Assembly (NCBI RefSeq): GCF_014851395.1
Contig: NW_024040041.1
Span: 14,931,742 to 14,995,741, forward strand
Length of the DNA stretch: 64,000 bases
Source of the DNA: Micropterus salmoides
Lineage: Eukaryota > Chordata > Actinopteri > Centrarchiformes > Centrarchidae
Direction of reading: 5' to 3'
The notes beneath the pieces were generated by a model. It ran no database searches, was not told the DNA's origin, and saw only the letters and a list, made by a program, of their open reading frames with translations. Positions within the stretch are counted from its first letter, which is position 1. Each line of letters begins with the position of its first letter. Both the position numbers and the translations under genes were made by a program. Below are positions 11,950 to 23,575 of this stretch, in pieces.

Positions 11950-12539
11950 TCTCTCCCTGCAGTGAGGTTGGGGGGCACTGCTGCGCTGGTTGCCCTGTTG
12001 GGCATCCAATTAGTTACATCTGATCTGCATCTCTCTGAGCTACACAACTATATAAGTAGCGGCCAAACATCCACTCCCCGCCAGACAGTGTAGATGACTA
12101 CTGACCAGTTTTTTAAAAAAACTATCAGAAGATTCTGTTAGTTCGTCTGTTTGCTTGCCTGTTTCTAATCTGTCTCTGAGTCTACGTCCGTGAGCTTTCA
12201 CCGGACCTGTTTGGAACTGGATTCAGCTCATTCTAGGAGAACTCCGAGACGCCAGACTTGCCTGCCAGGGAAGCCCGGCTAGGTCAGTTTGCCAACTCCC
12301 CTGTCTTCCTGCCAGACAGCCAGCACCCTCGCCTACCCCTCTAGTCACTCTCTAGGAGAAGTCTGACAGTAGCTCTGCCAACCCTACACAACCCCCTGAG
12401 CTCATTCTGCCAGTCAAACCACAGCCAGCCCTGATAATCACTGCACTTGGAAATGATGGCCATATTAAGATAATAAGAAAAGAAAAAGGAGAATCTTCAG
12501 TTCCAAGGCGTAACACATACAATATGATAAGATGTTCCT
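11950..12539 (+). repeat. Possible LTR/leader remnant
   Basis: A TATA-like 'ctatataagtagc' (near 12048) is preceded by a pyrimidine-rich stretch and followed by 'ccactccccgccaga' and C-rich non-coding sequence, a layout like a fish LTR and leader. No gag or pol frame follows, since an unrelated LINE fragment begins at 12540. Weakly supported; otherwise nothing is seen here. Confidence 0.25.
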
Positions 12540-13270
12540 TTATTGATCCCTTATATGGGAAATTCAAACTGGCACAACATCCAATCAAAATAGAGTATCA
12601 GCAGAGATGGGAGATTTGGGGTGCTGTAGGGTTGTGGATTGTGATGGCAGATGGCACAAATGAGTCTTAAGTGCTTTCAGGCATGGGGCTAGATTAGTTT
12701 GTGGCTGGGAGTGTTCCTGAGGTGCCTCAGTTTGTCCATGATGGCTTTCAGCTTCTTTCTTATCCTCCTCTCAGTCACTGCCTCCACACTGTCCAGTTCC
12801 ACCCCCACCAGCAAGCTGGTCAGTTTTTTGGTGCCACAAGTCACGATGCCACCTCCCCAGCACGCCACAGCAAAGAATACACTACAGACTGGTGTCCCAG
12901 CTGCACCAAAAGGAACTGTTTTTTCCTGTGTTGAGCTGGAGGTGGTTGCTGTTGCACCAACCAATAAGTTTTCAATAAATTCCCTGTACTCCTCCTCCCT
13001 GTCATCTGTAATACAGCCGATGGTGGAGGAGTCATCCAAGACCTTCTGGAGGTGGCGGGTTCCTGAGTCAAAGCAAAAGTCAGAAGTGTAGAAAGTGAAC
13101 AGAAACGGTGACAGTACTGTTCCTTGGGGAGTGCAAGTGTTGCTTGTCACCACGTCTTACAGGCAGCCATGCAGCCTGACATACTGCAGCACGTCAGTGA
13201 GGTCTGTAATCCAGGCCACTGGCTCCTGATCCACCTGCATCGTAGAGAGCCTGCCAGCTGGAGAGGCTGG
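12540..13270 (-). mobile_element. LINE fragment with partial reverse transcriptase
   Basis: Read on the minus strand, 13153-12689 encodes NTCTPQGTVLSPFLFTFYTSDF, a typical reverse-transcriptase stretch of fish LINEs. Next come a decayed active-site region (LDDSS where an xDD motif is expected), VACWGGGI, and ELDSVEAVTERR near the C terminus. About 100 residues between are deleted. The + strand edge 'cctttattgatcccttatat' is the common 3' end. It is 5'-truncated and inactive. Confidence 0.7.
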
Positions 13271-14462
13271 ACAGTGTCAGAAGCAATGGACAAAGAACAT
13301 GATGCTCACAGTGTTGAGTGGCTTCTCCAGGTGTGTGTGAGCATAGCTGGCGCTTAATATAGACGTGTCAGTGAGCATTGATGGGTATAGTCAAATGTCT
13401 GTGGTGTTGAGTGTATGAGAGCAGTAAATTGAAGAAAAAGAAAAGGCAAAACACATGAAACACAAAAAAATGGGGCAGAGTACAAAAAAGAGAGAAAAGA
13501 AATAGACGCCAAACGTACTGAATAGAAAGATATGCAATTTTAAATGTTAATCCAATTTGTCATGCTAGCATTATGCCAGCATGCTAATTATCTAATTGTT
13601 GCACACTTGGACACAAAAGAGACTTCCAGGCGCGCATATGTTTAAAATGAATTCCTTTACTCTGTTTCCTCTGTAAATACAGAATAACAAGCACATCAGT
13701 ACACATTGTGGCTATATACAGCAGGCTGTTTTCGCCTTCTGACTGACGTACGGGCCCTCCTGCCCAACCCAAATTAAACCCATATGCAGCCCAACGTTGC
13801 TGTGTGACCTTTACTCATGGGTCATTCTACGAAACGGGTACAATTTCACTTTTGAAAAGTTGTTTTTTGAAGTTCTTTTTAGGGGGCTCTTTGACGTTCT
13901 GTTGGAGAGAGGATATGTTTAACTGTGTCATACATGTACCGTCCCACCTCAGGATGTTTTATTTTTATCTTTATTAGAGATTTGGTACCACAATGTTGTA
14001 CTCGTGTACAATGTCAACCCTGTTACCAAACTTTACATGAGGATTAAAAAAAGTTCAAACAGATGAATAACGGAAATCAAACATATTAAGGATTATTTAA
14101 ACACACCTTTGAGTACAAGTGCTATTTTTAAATTACTAACCATTAAGAAATTACTTTTTTTCAAATATTTAACCAAGAACTTGCTATTCATACTCCAAAC
14201 TAATTTTCATTTTTTTTGTATTTTCTGTAACTTCAAATTTCACTTTGACTAACAGGCCATTCACTTTTTTTACATTCTCATGTAAGTTATTAACTCATTT
14301 ACTTCCAAATTATAATAATTATATCCATAAAACTTGCCAGTAACAGGGCTGACACTTGGGTTACAGGGTTGACACTAGTAAGCAAATGTTATTGTCAGTG
14401 ATGTGCAGATTGCGTACTTTTAAAGAAGATCTAGTCCTGTTCAGAAGGGTCACAATTGAACT

Positions 14463-14690
14463 GGACAAGTCCATCCATCCTTCCATCGTCAACCACTTAT
14501 CCTGTGTACAGGGTTGCGGGGGAGCTGGAGCCTATCCCAGCTGACATTGGGCAAAAGGCGGGGTACACCCTGGACAGGTCACCAGTCCATCGCAGGGCCA
14601 CACATAGACAGACAACCACTCACGCCTGACGACAATTTAGAGACACCATTTAACCTAGCCTGCATGTCTTTGGATGGTGCACTGCACCAC
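14463..14690 (+). repeat. LINE 3' tail
   Basis: Begins with 'catccatcc' and contains 'ctggagcctatcccagctga' and 'acaccctggacaggtcacca', the widespread teleost LINE 3' end that I associate with Maui/L2-type elements. A reverse-oriented copy lies at 17935-18085. Confidence 0.65.
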
Positions 14691-15003
14691 CACATCGCCC
14701 TGAACCGGACAAGTGAATGAAAAAAGATTTATATTCATATATGATATTAGTTTAGTTTAGTAAACCTCAAAACCATAAACATGCAACAAGAGGCACAGAC
14801 AACTTCATACTAAAGTAATTTTTAAAAGTAAATAAAGTTTTAAAACAACATAATCCATTTATGTAAATGAAGTAATAATATGTCCGAACCTATTTTCCTC
14901 CCCAAATAACATCAAAGTAATTGAGTCAGTTGAGTCTTCTGCTCTCACTCTCTTCTCCATTGTCTCATGTTTTACCTACTTTAAGTTCCTTCTCTATCAT
15001 ATA

Positions 15004-15284
15004 CAGTGCCTTGCGAAAGTATTTGGCCCCCTTGAACTTTTCGACCTTTTGCCACATTGCAGGCTTCAAACATAAAGATATAAAACTGTATTTTTTTGTG
15101 AAGAACCAACAACAAGTGGGACACAATCATGAAGTGGAACGAAATTTATTGGATATTTCAAACTTTTTTAACAAATAAAAAACTGAAAAATTGGGCGTGC
15201 AGTTTTATATCTTTATGTTTGAAGCCTGAAATGTGGCAAAAGGTCGAAAAGTTCAAGGGGGCCGAATTCTTTCGCAAGGCACTG
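15004..15284. mobile_element. Tc1-type MITE, 281 bp
   Basis: Flanked by TA on both sides (15002-15003 and 15285-15286), it begins 'cagtgccttgcgaaagtatt' and ends with its reverse complement. The arms extend about 85 bases each, so nearly the whole element is a hairpin. There is no coding capacity; mobilisation by a Tc1/mariner transposase is inferred from the TA target and the CAGTG ends. Confidence 0.85.
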
Positions 15285-16150
15285 TATCCACACACTTGTG
15301 TGTATGCATTTCAGACATGGCATTACTCACATGCTGAATGTTATTTCTCACTACTATAATATTTCTGTTATTACGAGGGGTTGGAGTCTCTAGGCACCTG
15401 TTGATTCGATTACAATTCAGAGAGCTGCGTTGCAATTATAAAAAAATTTATGATGCATCTTTATGCAAAGCATTGAGTGTTACCATTGTAGCACAATGAG
15501 TGAAAATCATTAGTTGCGAAAGTTTAGTTGTGGCACTCATTTACTACTATCAACATTACATTATCAATTAACATTTAAAAATTCACTGTGTGACATATGT
15601 GATTCAGATTTGTCCAAGTCTGCATCTCGATGTATCTAAGCATACATTTCCTGCGCAGCTGTAGGGTAAGCCGGTCGACATGCATACATTCAGTGACTTA
15701 GGTTTAGGTACTAACATTTCTGATGGTTGTGGTAAAGGTAGGGGCTTCGGGGGGCTGTCAACACCTTTATCACGAACGTAGCTAGCTAGCTAGCTAGCAC
15801 TTCCGGTCTGTCGCCCCAGTGCGTCTCACACAGACACTAAAGGGTACCTTTAGCATCAAATAACTACGCTTTGTCACTCTTTCTCAAATCGTCGGTATAT
15901 AACGCCCCGAGATGAAAACGGGCTCCAACAATTCTGCCATGGGACAGGTCAAAATTTGTATTTCAAAAGTTATAGAAATGTGTTTTATTGCTCGATAATG
16001 GGATTATATTAGTAATGTGCTTCTGATATTAAGAAAACTAACTCATATAATGAAACCTTTAAATTATAAATGCTTAACTTGAACACAGTCATTATTACAT
16101 GCAAATATATCAGAGGGACAGATGTCACCCATTTCGTAGAACGACCCTCA

Positions 16151-16858
16151 TATTCTAACCATAAGCTGACCTACTAAAATAAACAGTTATTATTGCACAA
16201 GAATATATACATCAGATTGTCACAACATACAAAACAACAAAATAATACACTGTTTAGTGTTCCCCAATCTGTCTAATCCATTAACAAGGCCAACATTACT
16301 GTGGGTCCCACATAAGTCCCACGCTAGTAGTGTTGTGATGTTTGTGGCTGTTGTTGAAACTTTTACTTTTTATTTATCAATAGAGTTATGGTGTTGTTTC
16401 ATAGCTCTTGTCTGGTGAACAGTCTGGCAATGTTTGAAAGCAAGCGTTTCATCCAGTAGCTGGATAAAAGGTTTTTGCTGCTCCTCACTAAGGCCCCATC
16501 CACACTACTCCGTTTTAGTTTACAAACGGAGAATTAAAACAAAGGGCTGACTGAAAACGCACAGCTAGGACCCGTTCAGGTGCACTGGGCATGCGTGTAA
16601 ACAATTGAGACCAGTGAGATTAGCCAACATTTATACTGGTGCTGATGGGAATCATTGATTTTTCCAATACATAGTTACAAAAATGTTTGTGTATGCTGTC
16701 AGTTATAGATCTTAGAAAAAATAATTGTAGACTTCTCTTTGCGTACACATATCCTATAGGCCTAGAAGTACAATTTTGGCTGTATTATTTGTGTCCCCCT
16801 CAAAAATTGCTCTCGTGAAATTTTATGTTTATTGTCCCCCCCTACTGTGAGATGAAAT
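16151..16858. other. Non-coding, nothing recognised
   Basis: No exon, RNA gene or clear repeat was identified between the right end of the TIR element and the retroelement remnant. The DNA is moderately AT-rich. Confidence 0.3.
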
Positions 16859-17716
16859 TTACGCCCACACTCTTCCAACCACCACTAGGGGCGAACCCTC
16901 TGACTCGTGCTCTATGCTGGGCACTGCACTTTGCTCAGGTGAACATAATTGCTCTTCAGGATAAGCTTCAAATGAGTCCATGGCATGCTCCTTTTGGCCG
17001 GGCTTTGCTGGTTGAGAAGTTGCATAGCCAGACCGGCACCAGCTTCTCCATGGTGGTAGCAACACTTCAGAGGCCACAGCTGCAGCAGTGATTTTCAAAG
17101 GCTCTAGTACAGCTGGAACAACTGGACTTGGGTCTTCCGCCTTGCCTCACACCATGCACTTAGATGATATGGAAGTGGACTCGCCCAGTGTCACTTTGGC
17201 AACACAATAGTCCGATCCCTCACCTCTAACAATTCAAGAGTGCACAAGTTTGTCATCAATGAAAACTGTCACGGCTGTGGATGACAACACTATGGGACTT
17301 AATTAGATCCAATCCTAGGAGGACAGAGTCATATGTGTACTTCTCAGTCAATTGTTTCCAGTCCATGTTTGTCCTTCATGGCATCAGCAACTCCTACTTT
17401 TAGAAGGTATGTAGGCTTGTCGGATCACCTCCCAGGAATATCTGATTCTCGGAGATTACTGTTATCTGAGCTCCGGTGTCCACAGGTTGTATTGGAATTC
17501 CATTTAAAGTCACAGGAATCTGTACACTCTCCCCCTTTTTTTTGGTGCAGCTAGTCTGTAGTGATGTGGATTTAGTGTCCCTTGTGACCGCAACTTTTGG
17601 TCTGCATCATCAAACTTCTGTTTCTCATTCTGTGAAGACTTGTCCTTTTGTACCCCTGATTGGGTAATACTAGCTGCCATTGTTGGTTTGATAAATACCG
17701 TCAGGTTCAGGGCCAA
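16859..17716 (-). pseudogene. LTR-retrotransposon remnant with protease motif
   Basis: On the minus strand a lysine/glutamine-rich frame (17716-17510) runs, across a frameshift, into a short stretch with DTGAQITVIS near 17490-17450. That is the active-site signature of retropepsin-like aspartic proteases of LTR retroelements. Downstream frames are broken by several stops. The part at 16859-17165 recurs at 38420-38740. It is a decayed gag/pol piece with no intact gene; Gypsy-like is only a guess. Confidence 0.5.
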
Positions 17717-17934
17717 TCAGTGTCAGTTAAGGCCGGGTCTCTTAGCAGGGAGTCAAGTTGAAACAATACTCCAGAAATCCCCCGTTATGCTTAACCTACC
17801 TATAGAATTGCATCCTTCAATACTGTAGAATTACCAATAGGCTAAATAAAAATGAAGAATAAATATAAGCTATATACTGGCCAGTCATAAAAATTATAAT
17901 AAATTAAATTTAGAAACGTTTGTAGATAGGGGGT

Positions 17935-18085
17935 TCAAACCCCCTTCCTCCCACCATCCAAAGACATGCAGGCTAGGTTACTTGGTGTCTCTAAAATTGT
18001 CCTTATGTGTGTATGCGAGTGTGAGTGGTTGTTTGTCTATGTGTGACCCTGTGATGGACTGGCGACCTGTCTAGGGTGTAAAAAT
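17935..18085 (-). repeat. LINE 3' tail, reverse orientation
   Basis: Reverse complement of the same repeat as 14463-14690: 'ccaaagacatgcaggctagg' and 'gtgatggactggcgacctgt' are both recognisable. Confidence 0.65.
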
Positions 18086-18199
18086 GACTTGATTTTAACC
18101 AAAATTCAAGTTCACACCACCCTTTACAATTACTCAATTTGTTAGCAATTTCTCATCCTGTCCATCAACATGAGCATCACAGCATGGTTATATGGAAAG

Positions 18200-18720
18200 G
18201 ATATTTTCCAGAATGACCAACAAAGTGACAGCAAGCACACATGCTTTGTGGAGCTCATGAGGAGTGAGCTTTTGACAAGAAAACATTTATAAGCAGGCCT
18301 AACATTTCAGGTCCACTGATGTTCATGATGTTTACAGCCATGACAATATGATCACTAGTCTGTTGAGTTGTGATAATGAGAGACTGAGTGCATCTGTTCA
18401 CACTGATTTCAATATTAGAGAGCTTATTATAATGTCCATTGGTATTAATCTTAATACTTCTCTGAAAACATGTTTTAATTTGTGATATACCACCACTGGC
18501 AACCCCTGTTGTTGTCGGGTGGGTGTGGTCCCCGCTGTGGCAGGTGTCCCTTATTTTTCTATAATGAAGGTGGCAACCCTCAGAGTTACATTTTATTGAA
18601 ATAGAAAATAGTTGCAGTCTGTCCCTTAAAACTCTAGAGAGCACACAAGGGCCAACTGTGCTTATAGTACTGATCCCAGCAATGGCTTTACATGGAACAC
18701 ACAGGGGAGCAATGTCAGTG
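18200..18720 (+). repeat. Block duplicated at 38760-39370
   Basis: Colinear, highly similar sequence precedes the V pseudogenes of units 1 and 2 ('gaatgac.aacaaagtgacag', 'gtgatataccaccactggca'). It shows the duplicated cassette extends 5' of the V. The minus-strand open frame inside it is disrupted in the other copy, so it is not taken as a gene. Confidence 0.65.
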
Positions 18721-19237
18721 AGGAAACACTAACCGACTTACAAAATATTATAGGTAACATAATTTTTTTCAATTGCACTTCTGTATGTATGTGTTTTTTT
18801 TCCGTGTACCTAGTACTACATGTGTGTATTCAACCTGTCTTGTTCAATGTGCACTAAGAAGAACAGCTCCTCCCTGTAACCATGAAAGAGGCCGGCGGTT
18901 TGGACATTGGACAAAATCCTGATACAACTCTGTTACCAAATTTGTTCCTCTTTTCTGGCCATAAAATGACAAAACAATGTACCACAAAACGTAGCTGTTC
19001 TGTGTGTGCCCTGAAACCTGAAACTTACTTAAAAAAAGACAATTAATCAGAATCTGTCTGTAATTAATATCTTAATATAATCAACAAATTACCTTCTGAG
19101 TGATCAAATCCCATAAATCGATTTTCAGCGCTGTGAGGAGTCATTTCAAATCTTGATCTCTTTCATCTTTATATATCTCACTTCAAACTGAAGAAAAGAG
19201 ATCAAATTACTGACCAGAAAAACAACACATTTTCACT

Positions 19238-19680
19238 ATGACTTTAGCTATATGTATAATGTTGCTGGTGCTATCATCAATTTCTGGTGAACACATGCTT
19301 CTGCATCTTTTTCTATATCAAGGTTTCTGTTGCTGTCTGACTCCTCCACAGGTGTTTGAAGTCAGACTCCAGCAGAGTGTTAACCAGTGGTGAAGAAGCA
19401 TATAGAATCCCTCAAACTGACCTGAACATCAGATGGTGGCGCTGATATCAGTTGGATCAGACAAGCTGAAGGAAAAGGACTGGAGTGGGTTGCTTTCATT
19501 TCTGCTCCGACCAGAGGCACCAAAGGTTATTCCACGTCGGTCCAGAAATGCTTCACTATTTCCAGAGACAATGATGTGCAGGTGTTTCTGCAGATGAACA
19601 GCTTGACGACTGAAGACGGCTGTTTATTATTGTGCTCAAAGGCTCAGTGATACAGGAAGCCACAGAGCTGTACACAAACC
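19238..19680 (+). pseudogene. VH family B pseudogene (unit 1)
   Basis: The leader exon 19238-19286 (MTLAICIMLLVLSSISG) and donor are intact, and the V exon follows a good acceptor at 19352. The third codon is TGA where the functional relative at 5034 has TGC. More stops follow in FR1, CDR1 has lost bases, and FR3 has lost several bases near 'gaagacggctgtttattatt'. The heptamer is CTCAGTG instead of CACAGTG, while the nonamer (19672-19680) is kept. The upstream octamer is decayed. This segment cannot encode a V domain. Confidence 0.9.
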
Positions 19681-20109
19681 ACTGCAGATGTTACTGTGAC
19701 AGCCACTGATAGAAAGTGCTGTAAAACCACTTTATACAAGTTGTTTTTAAAACATCCCCTAATTCTACCTTGTCCTAAACTGAAACAAAGAGTGGAGTTT
19801 ACACACCATCAAGTTGATCATCTCTTGTTATGAAACTGAGCAGGACTTTATATGTAAAACAATTACAAAAAAAAATTATCTTAGTCCTTATTTACCCCTC
19901 ATATCTACTGATGGCTGCCAAAAAGAACAAATTAAATAAAACTTGAATCATATTTAAAGATTCATCAATCCTTTGATATTTACACATTTATTAATTTTAT
20001 AACAAAAGTAATTATTGTCATTTGACATGTTATCAATTGCTCTTCATGTATTTTGTTCATTGTACTTCAAGTCTATCAAAACCTGAGTTTAAATATACCA
20101 ACATTGTTG

Positions 20110-20172
20110 GTATATATATATATATATATATATAGATAGATAGACAGATACTGTATATATATATATATATAC
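20110..20172 (+). repeat. TA/GATA microsatellite
   Basis: Two (TA)n runs are separated by a short GATA tract. The same position in unit 2 (42880-42926) holds a longer (TA)n run, so the microsatellite predates the duplication. Confidence 0.9.
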
Positions 20173-20408
20173 ACGAGAACAGTGGGATTCTTTTCAGTTG
20201 TTGAGATTAAAATGTGGCTTGCCATGGTATATTATTGAAAGAATGATGATTACAAATCAAAAATACAGTGATAAACTGATAAAGTATAGAATCAGTATAC
20301 TGCAAAATAAAAATTCACCAACTTTAACCTTAAATATAGTTTTGTTGATTTATTCTTAGCCACTCCTGACGTAGGTCCCCTGACTCTCCAGTGCAGGAAA
20401 CAGTGTTT

Positions 20409-20477
20409 GGTTTTTGTATTAGGGTTTGTCACTGTGATAGCTGGGGTGGCACTGTGATATAGATCCATACAAAAACT
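20409..20477 (+). other. D segment D1 with two 12-bp RSSs
   Basis: Order: nonamer GGTTTTTGT (20409-20417), 12-base spacer, heptamer CACTGTG (20430-20436), the 13-base core 'atagctggggtgg' (20437-20449), heptamer CACTGTG (20450-20456), 12-base spacer, nonamer ACAAAAACT (20469-20477). Spacers of 12 on both sides permit V-to-D and D-to-J joining under the 12/23 rule. The 3' heptamer departs from CACAGTG at base 4. The D core can encode Ala-Gly/Trp-Gly type residues. Confidence 0.92.
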
Positions 20478-20791
20478 TAAGAGCAATAATCTGACACTCT
20501 GCATTTCTTGTGATGGAAAAAGGACAGGACAAAGCATTTCTCATTGGAATATGAGGTAACTACTGTGTTTATTATTTTTAACAAGAAGATCAGTACTTAG
20601 TATTAAGTTAGTAGTTTCGAGTCACATTTAGGGCCCAGATATAAATGTTACCATCCAGTAAATCTTAACTTAAAGAATTGATTAAGAATAAACACAAAAC
20701 ACATAGATGACACCAGGATACAAAACTGACCAGGATTTCTGTGTATTTCATACACTTAATGCGCTTTTAACACATTTTACCCGGTACGTTA

Positions 20792-20878
20792 GGTTTTTGT
20801 ACAAGCAGTGAGTGGAGATGCAGCACTGTGATTTCTTCGACTACTGGGGTCGTGGGACTGAAGTCACAGTATCTACAG
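20792..20878 (+). CDS. JH segment J1 with 23-bp RSS
   Basis: Nonamer GGTTTTTGT (20792-20800), a 23-base spacer, heptamer CACTGTG (20824-20830), then the J coding part 20831-20878: FFDYWGRGTEVTVST. It holds the J motif W-G-x-G and ends at donor g|gtaaga in phase 1. It lies about 2.4 kb upstream of Cτ1 CH1, to which it should splice. Only one J is found in this unit. Confidence 0.95.
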
Positions 20879-22680
20879 GTAAGACACATTTAAATTATAT
20901 ATTTACTGACTAGTTTCTTTTTCTTTTATTAATATAAATATTGCTGGTGAGGTTTACATCATGGTCTTATTTCAGTTCATGCTCATGTTGGACAAACTAG
21001 AAAACAGAGCAGCCAGATGTTTTTAACGCAGCTGTTTCTTAGAAAGTGTTTGAAAAAGTTCTTGTTTGGAATTATCGCTTAATGCAGGAGGTGGTTTGAC
21101 TTGATTTTAAAATGTATTCAGTTGGATTAGAATTTATGATGATGAATGTCTGTATCTTTTTATTCACATTATTATTCAACACATTTTATTGCTGTGAACA
21201 GTAATTATATGCTGTACAGCACCATACCTGCATTTTGTTTTGTAAGAAGTTTCCCTTCAACATAGTAATATATATTTTCTTTGTGTGTTTAAATGCGGGT
21301 TCAGTATGCGTTTCAATTAAACAACAGAACACTGAACAAAGACATAATGAAGTACATTGTGTTATATAGCATGTTACGTAGTAGGCTATAGTATATAATT
21401 TAATTTGAAATACCACAGGGACGACTTTTAAAGGACTGTATGCATTTGCACTTAAGGTTTTTAGAGGAATCATTTCACATCAAGTATCTGTAATTCTTCC
21501 CAAAAACATTTTTAGGTTTTTTGATTCACTGTTAAAAAAAGCACAAAATCATCATCAGAAATAATTTAATACATTAATTATTATTGTTATATATTATATT
21601 GACCCTTGATCCCACAAAGCAGCAGTTGTGGTTTTGCCGTTGTTTTAACATGCTCAGCTCTGGTCTGTTTATCTGTGTGCTGGACAGAAAAGCACAAATA
21701 ATAATAAATGTGTTACAGTGCTAACTTGATGGTGATTTATATATTCCAGTCTTTTTTATTAGGTACTATAGAAACAGTTTTTTAAGCTTTTTAAGATCAA
21801 TTCAGTGTTGTTTACATCCTACAACAATGAAGCTTTTTCATATTTACAGTGATGCTGATTTTGTAGTCAGTCTTCACATGTTTCTAAAGATAAAATAAAG
21901 TATGTTTAATATTATACCCAAAGTGCTCATTAATTAAATGTTTTAAACACTTTTTAAATTAGTTCACAATTTCATGTATGTCACATGTATGGTAGTTATT
22001 ATGATTAAACATTGAACACTTTGGGTTTCCATATTTTAATTCTGAGGTAAAAACATTCAACCAATAATTGAGTTTAAAGATGAGCAAATGATTGTCTGTA
22101 GCCGTGTTTCCATCAAAGTTTTTTTATGCGCATTTTGAAGTATCGCATTAGAAAAGGTTAATGGAGACGACAAAATTTGCATCATCAATTGTTTTTTGCC
22201 TTTTTTGAAAAAGAGTAAATATGCTAAAAGGGAGATGGAAACACTTTTGCCGAATAAGTTCTGATGTAGCGAACTTGTAACTCACATCTCATCAGATGTT
22301 TCTGCTGTCGTCGTGTCGCATATTCCCATAATTTGCGGAGAGATGGCTTATAGGAACTTGCCCGCTTGAAACACATTCCTGAGGACCTCTCTACGTTTTT
22401 CTAAGATCAATGGCCATCAGTTCCATGTGACTGGTTTTGTTTGTTTTTTGGAACCCATAGTCCCTACATCTTGTTTATTAACGTCAACTACTGACGTAGC
22501 TACGCTTGCCGTAACCTGGTTTATTCGCTCCAAACTCACTGATGGAAACACAACTATTTAGCATTCAGCACTTTTTTGCGACATTTCAAAAGACCCCTTA
22601 AAATTCGCGTGACACTTAGATGGAAACATGGCTTGTGTAAATTGATCCGCATTTGTTATTTTAAACTTAACAAATCTCCT
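20879..22680 (+). other. J1-Cτ1 intron, conserved with unit 2
   Basis: No exon other than the CH1 relic noted next is seen. The sequence is closely colinear with 43631-45490, and partly with 58090-58740. At 22100-22640 'gccgtgtttccatcaaagtt' and the mirrored 'gatggaaacatggcttgtg' look like terminal inverted repeats of a small MITE present in both units. An intronic IgH enhancer could lie here, but I cannot point to one. Confidence 0.5.
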
Positions 22681-22687
22681 CTTTGAA

Positions 22688-22810
22688 GGGAACTGCACCG
22701 ACTCTGTTCCCTTTGGTTTAGTGTAACTCTGGGACTGGGGATAAAATTACTCTTGGTTGACTTCCACCCAAAGTGTACTTTCCAGTGGACCGATGCCACA
22801 CATGGCAAAT
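22688..22810 (+). pseudogene. Relic CH1-like exon (unit 1)
   Basis: The stretch 'ctctgttccctttggtttag' to 'ttccagtggaccgatgccac' is a shortened copy of CH1. The LFPLV motif is followed by a stop (TAG for the cysteine-preceding glutamine), GDKITLG is followed by another stop, and the middle is deleted. It lies about 590 bases before the true CH1. A matching relic exists in unit 2. Confidence 0.8.
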
Positions 22811-23275
22811 ATTTAATTAACAAGTGATTAATTACGTTTAACCAAAGAGTAGGAAATATGCAATATTACATATTAGTGCCACTGTATGATCAAATCTGAA
22901 CTAAAAAACAACAAAATAATCAATAGGACATTATTTATTAGAATGTAGTATTCATTAAAATGATTTTTCTCTCTTTTCACTTTCATCAGTCAAAGAGTTA
23001 TCGGTGCTATCCTGCAGATGTTTTTACATTAGCCAGTATATTATTTATATAAACATGATATTGCTGCTGGGAAAGGGTAAAGATCATTTTATGTTTCAGC
23101 ATTTTAATATTAATGATACTGATGGGATATATTATTGTCATGGTGATTACATGGTCATAAAGATAACAAAAGAGCATGTTATTCGCTTTATTAATATTTT
23201 GTAGTCAGAGTTTAGACAAGCTATTGATCATCTGTGTTCTTGTATTTATATTTACATGTTTTGACACTTTCTCAG

Positions 23276-23575
23276 GAACACCCACACCACCAACACCACC
23301 CACTCTGTTCCCTTTGGTTCAGTGCCAACCTGGGTCTGGAGATAAAATCACTGTTGGTTGTTTTGCACGTGACTTCTACCCAAAGAGTCTTACATTCCAG
23401 TGGACCGATGCCAGTGGGAGAACCCTGACTTCTGAAAATTATCCTCCAGCTGAGAAAAACAACAAATATACAGGAGTCAGTTTGGTCAAAGTATCAAAAT
23501 CTGACTGGGATTCAAGGAAGTCTTTTAAATGTTCTGTAAATCACAACGGATCTCCCAAAAATCTGCAAGTACAAA
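23276..23575 (+). CDS. Cτ1 CH1 exon
   Basis: First constant domain, which pairs with the light chain. It has a phase 1 acceptor 'ctcag|ga' and donor 'caaa|gtatgt'. Residue 17 (LVQC) is the likely light-chain disulfide cysteine; the intradomain pair is Cys29 (VGCFA) and Cys86 (FKCSV), with Trp43 between. The N-terminal segment TPTPPTPP is three residues longer than in Cτ2. Confidence 0.93.

Larger units (their letters stand above)
13817..16150. mobile_element. Large TIR element carrying nested insertions
   Basis: Left end 'gggtcattctacgaaacggg' (near 13817) and right end 'cccatttcgtagaacgaccc' (to about 16147) are near-perfect inverted repeats. The intervening 2.3 kb contains a LINE tail and a Tc1-type MITE, so the element is older than both. 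No transposase frame was recognised. Part of its right half (15842-15920) recurs at 40729-40810. Confidence 0.6.

Noticed and set aside
12699..13091. Plus-strand 130-codon frame
   Set aside because: It is the antisense shadow of the LINE reverse-transcriptase fragment on the minus strand.
23100..23160. 'TDGIYYCHGDY' frame (and its copy near 45940) as a V-gene end or germline-joined V
   Set aside because: No FR1-FR3, RSS or splice context, and the homologous stretch in unit 3 does not keep the motif. Chance resemblance.
20879..23275. Class-switch region between J and C
   Set aside because: No long tandem AGCT-rich or G-rich repeat array is present, and teleosts are not known to class switch.
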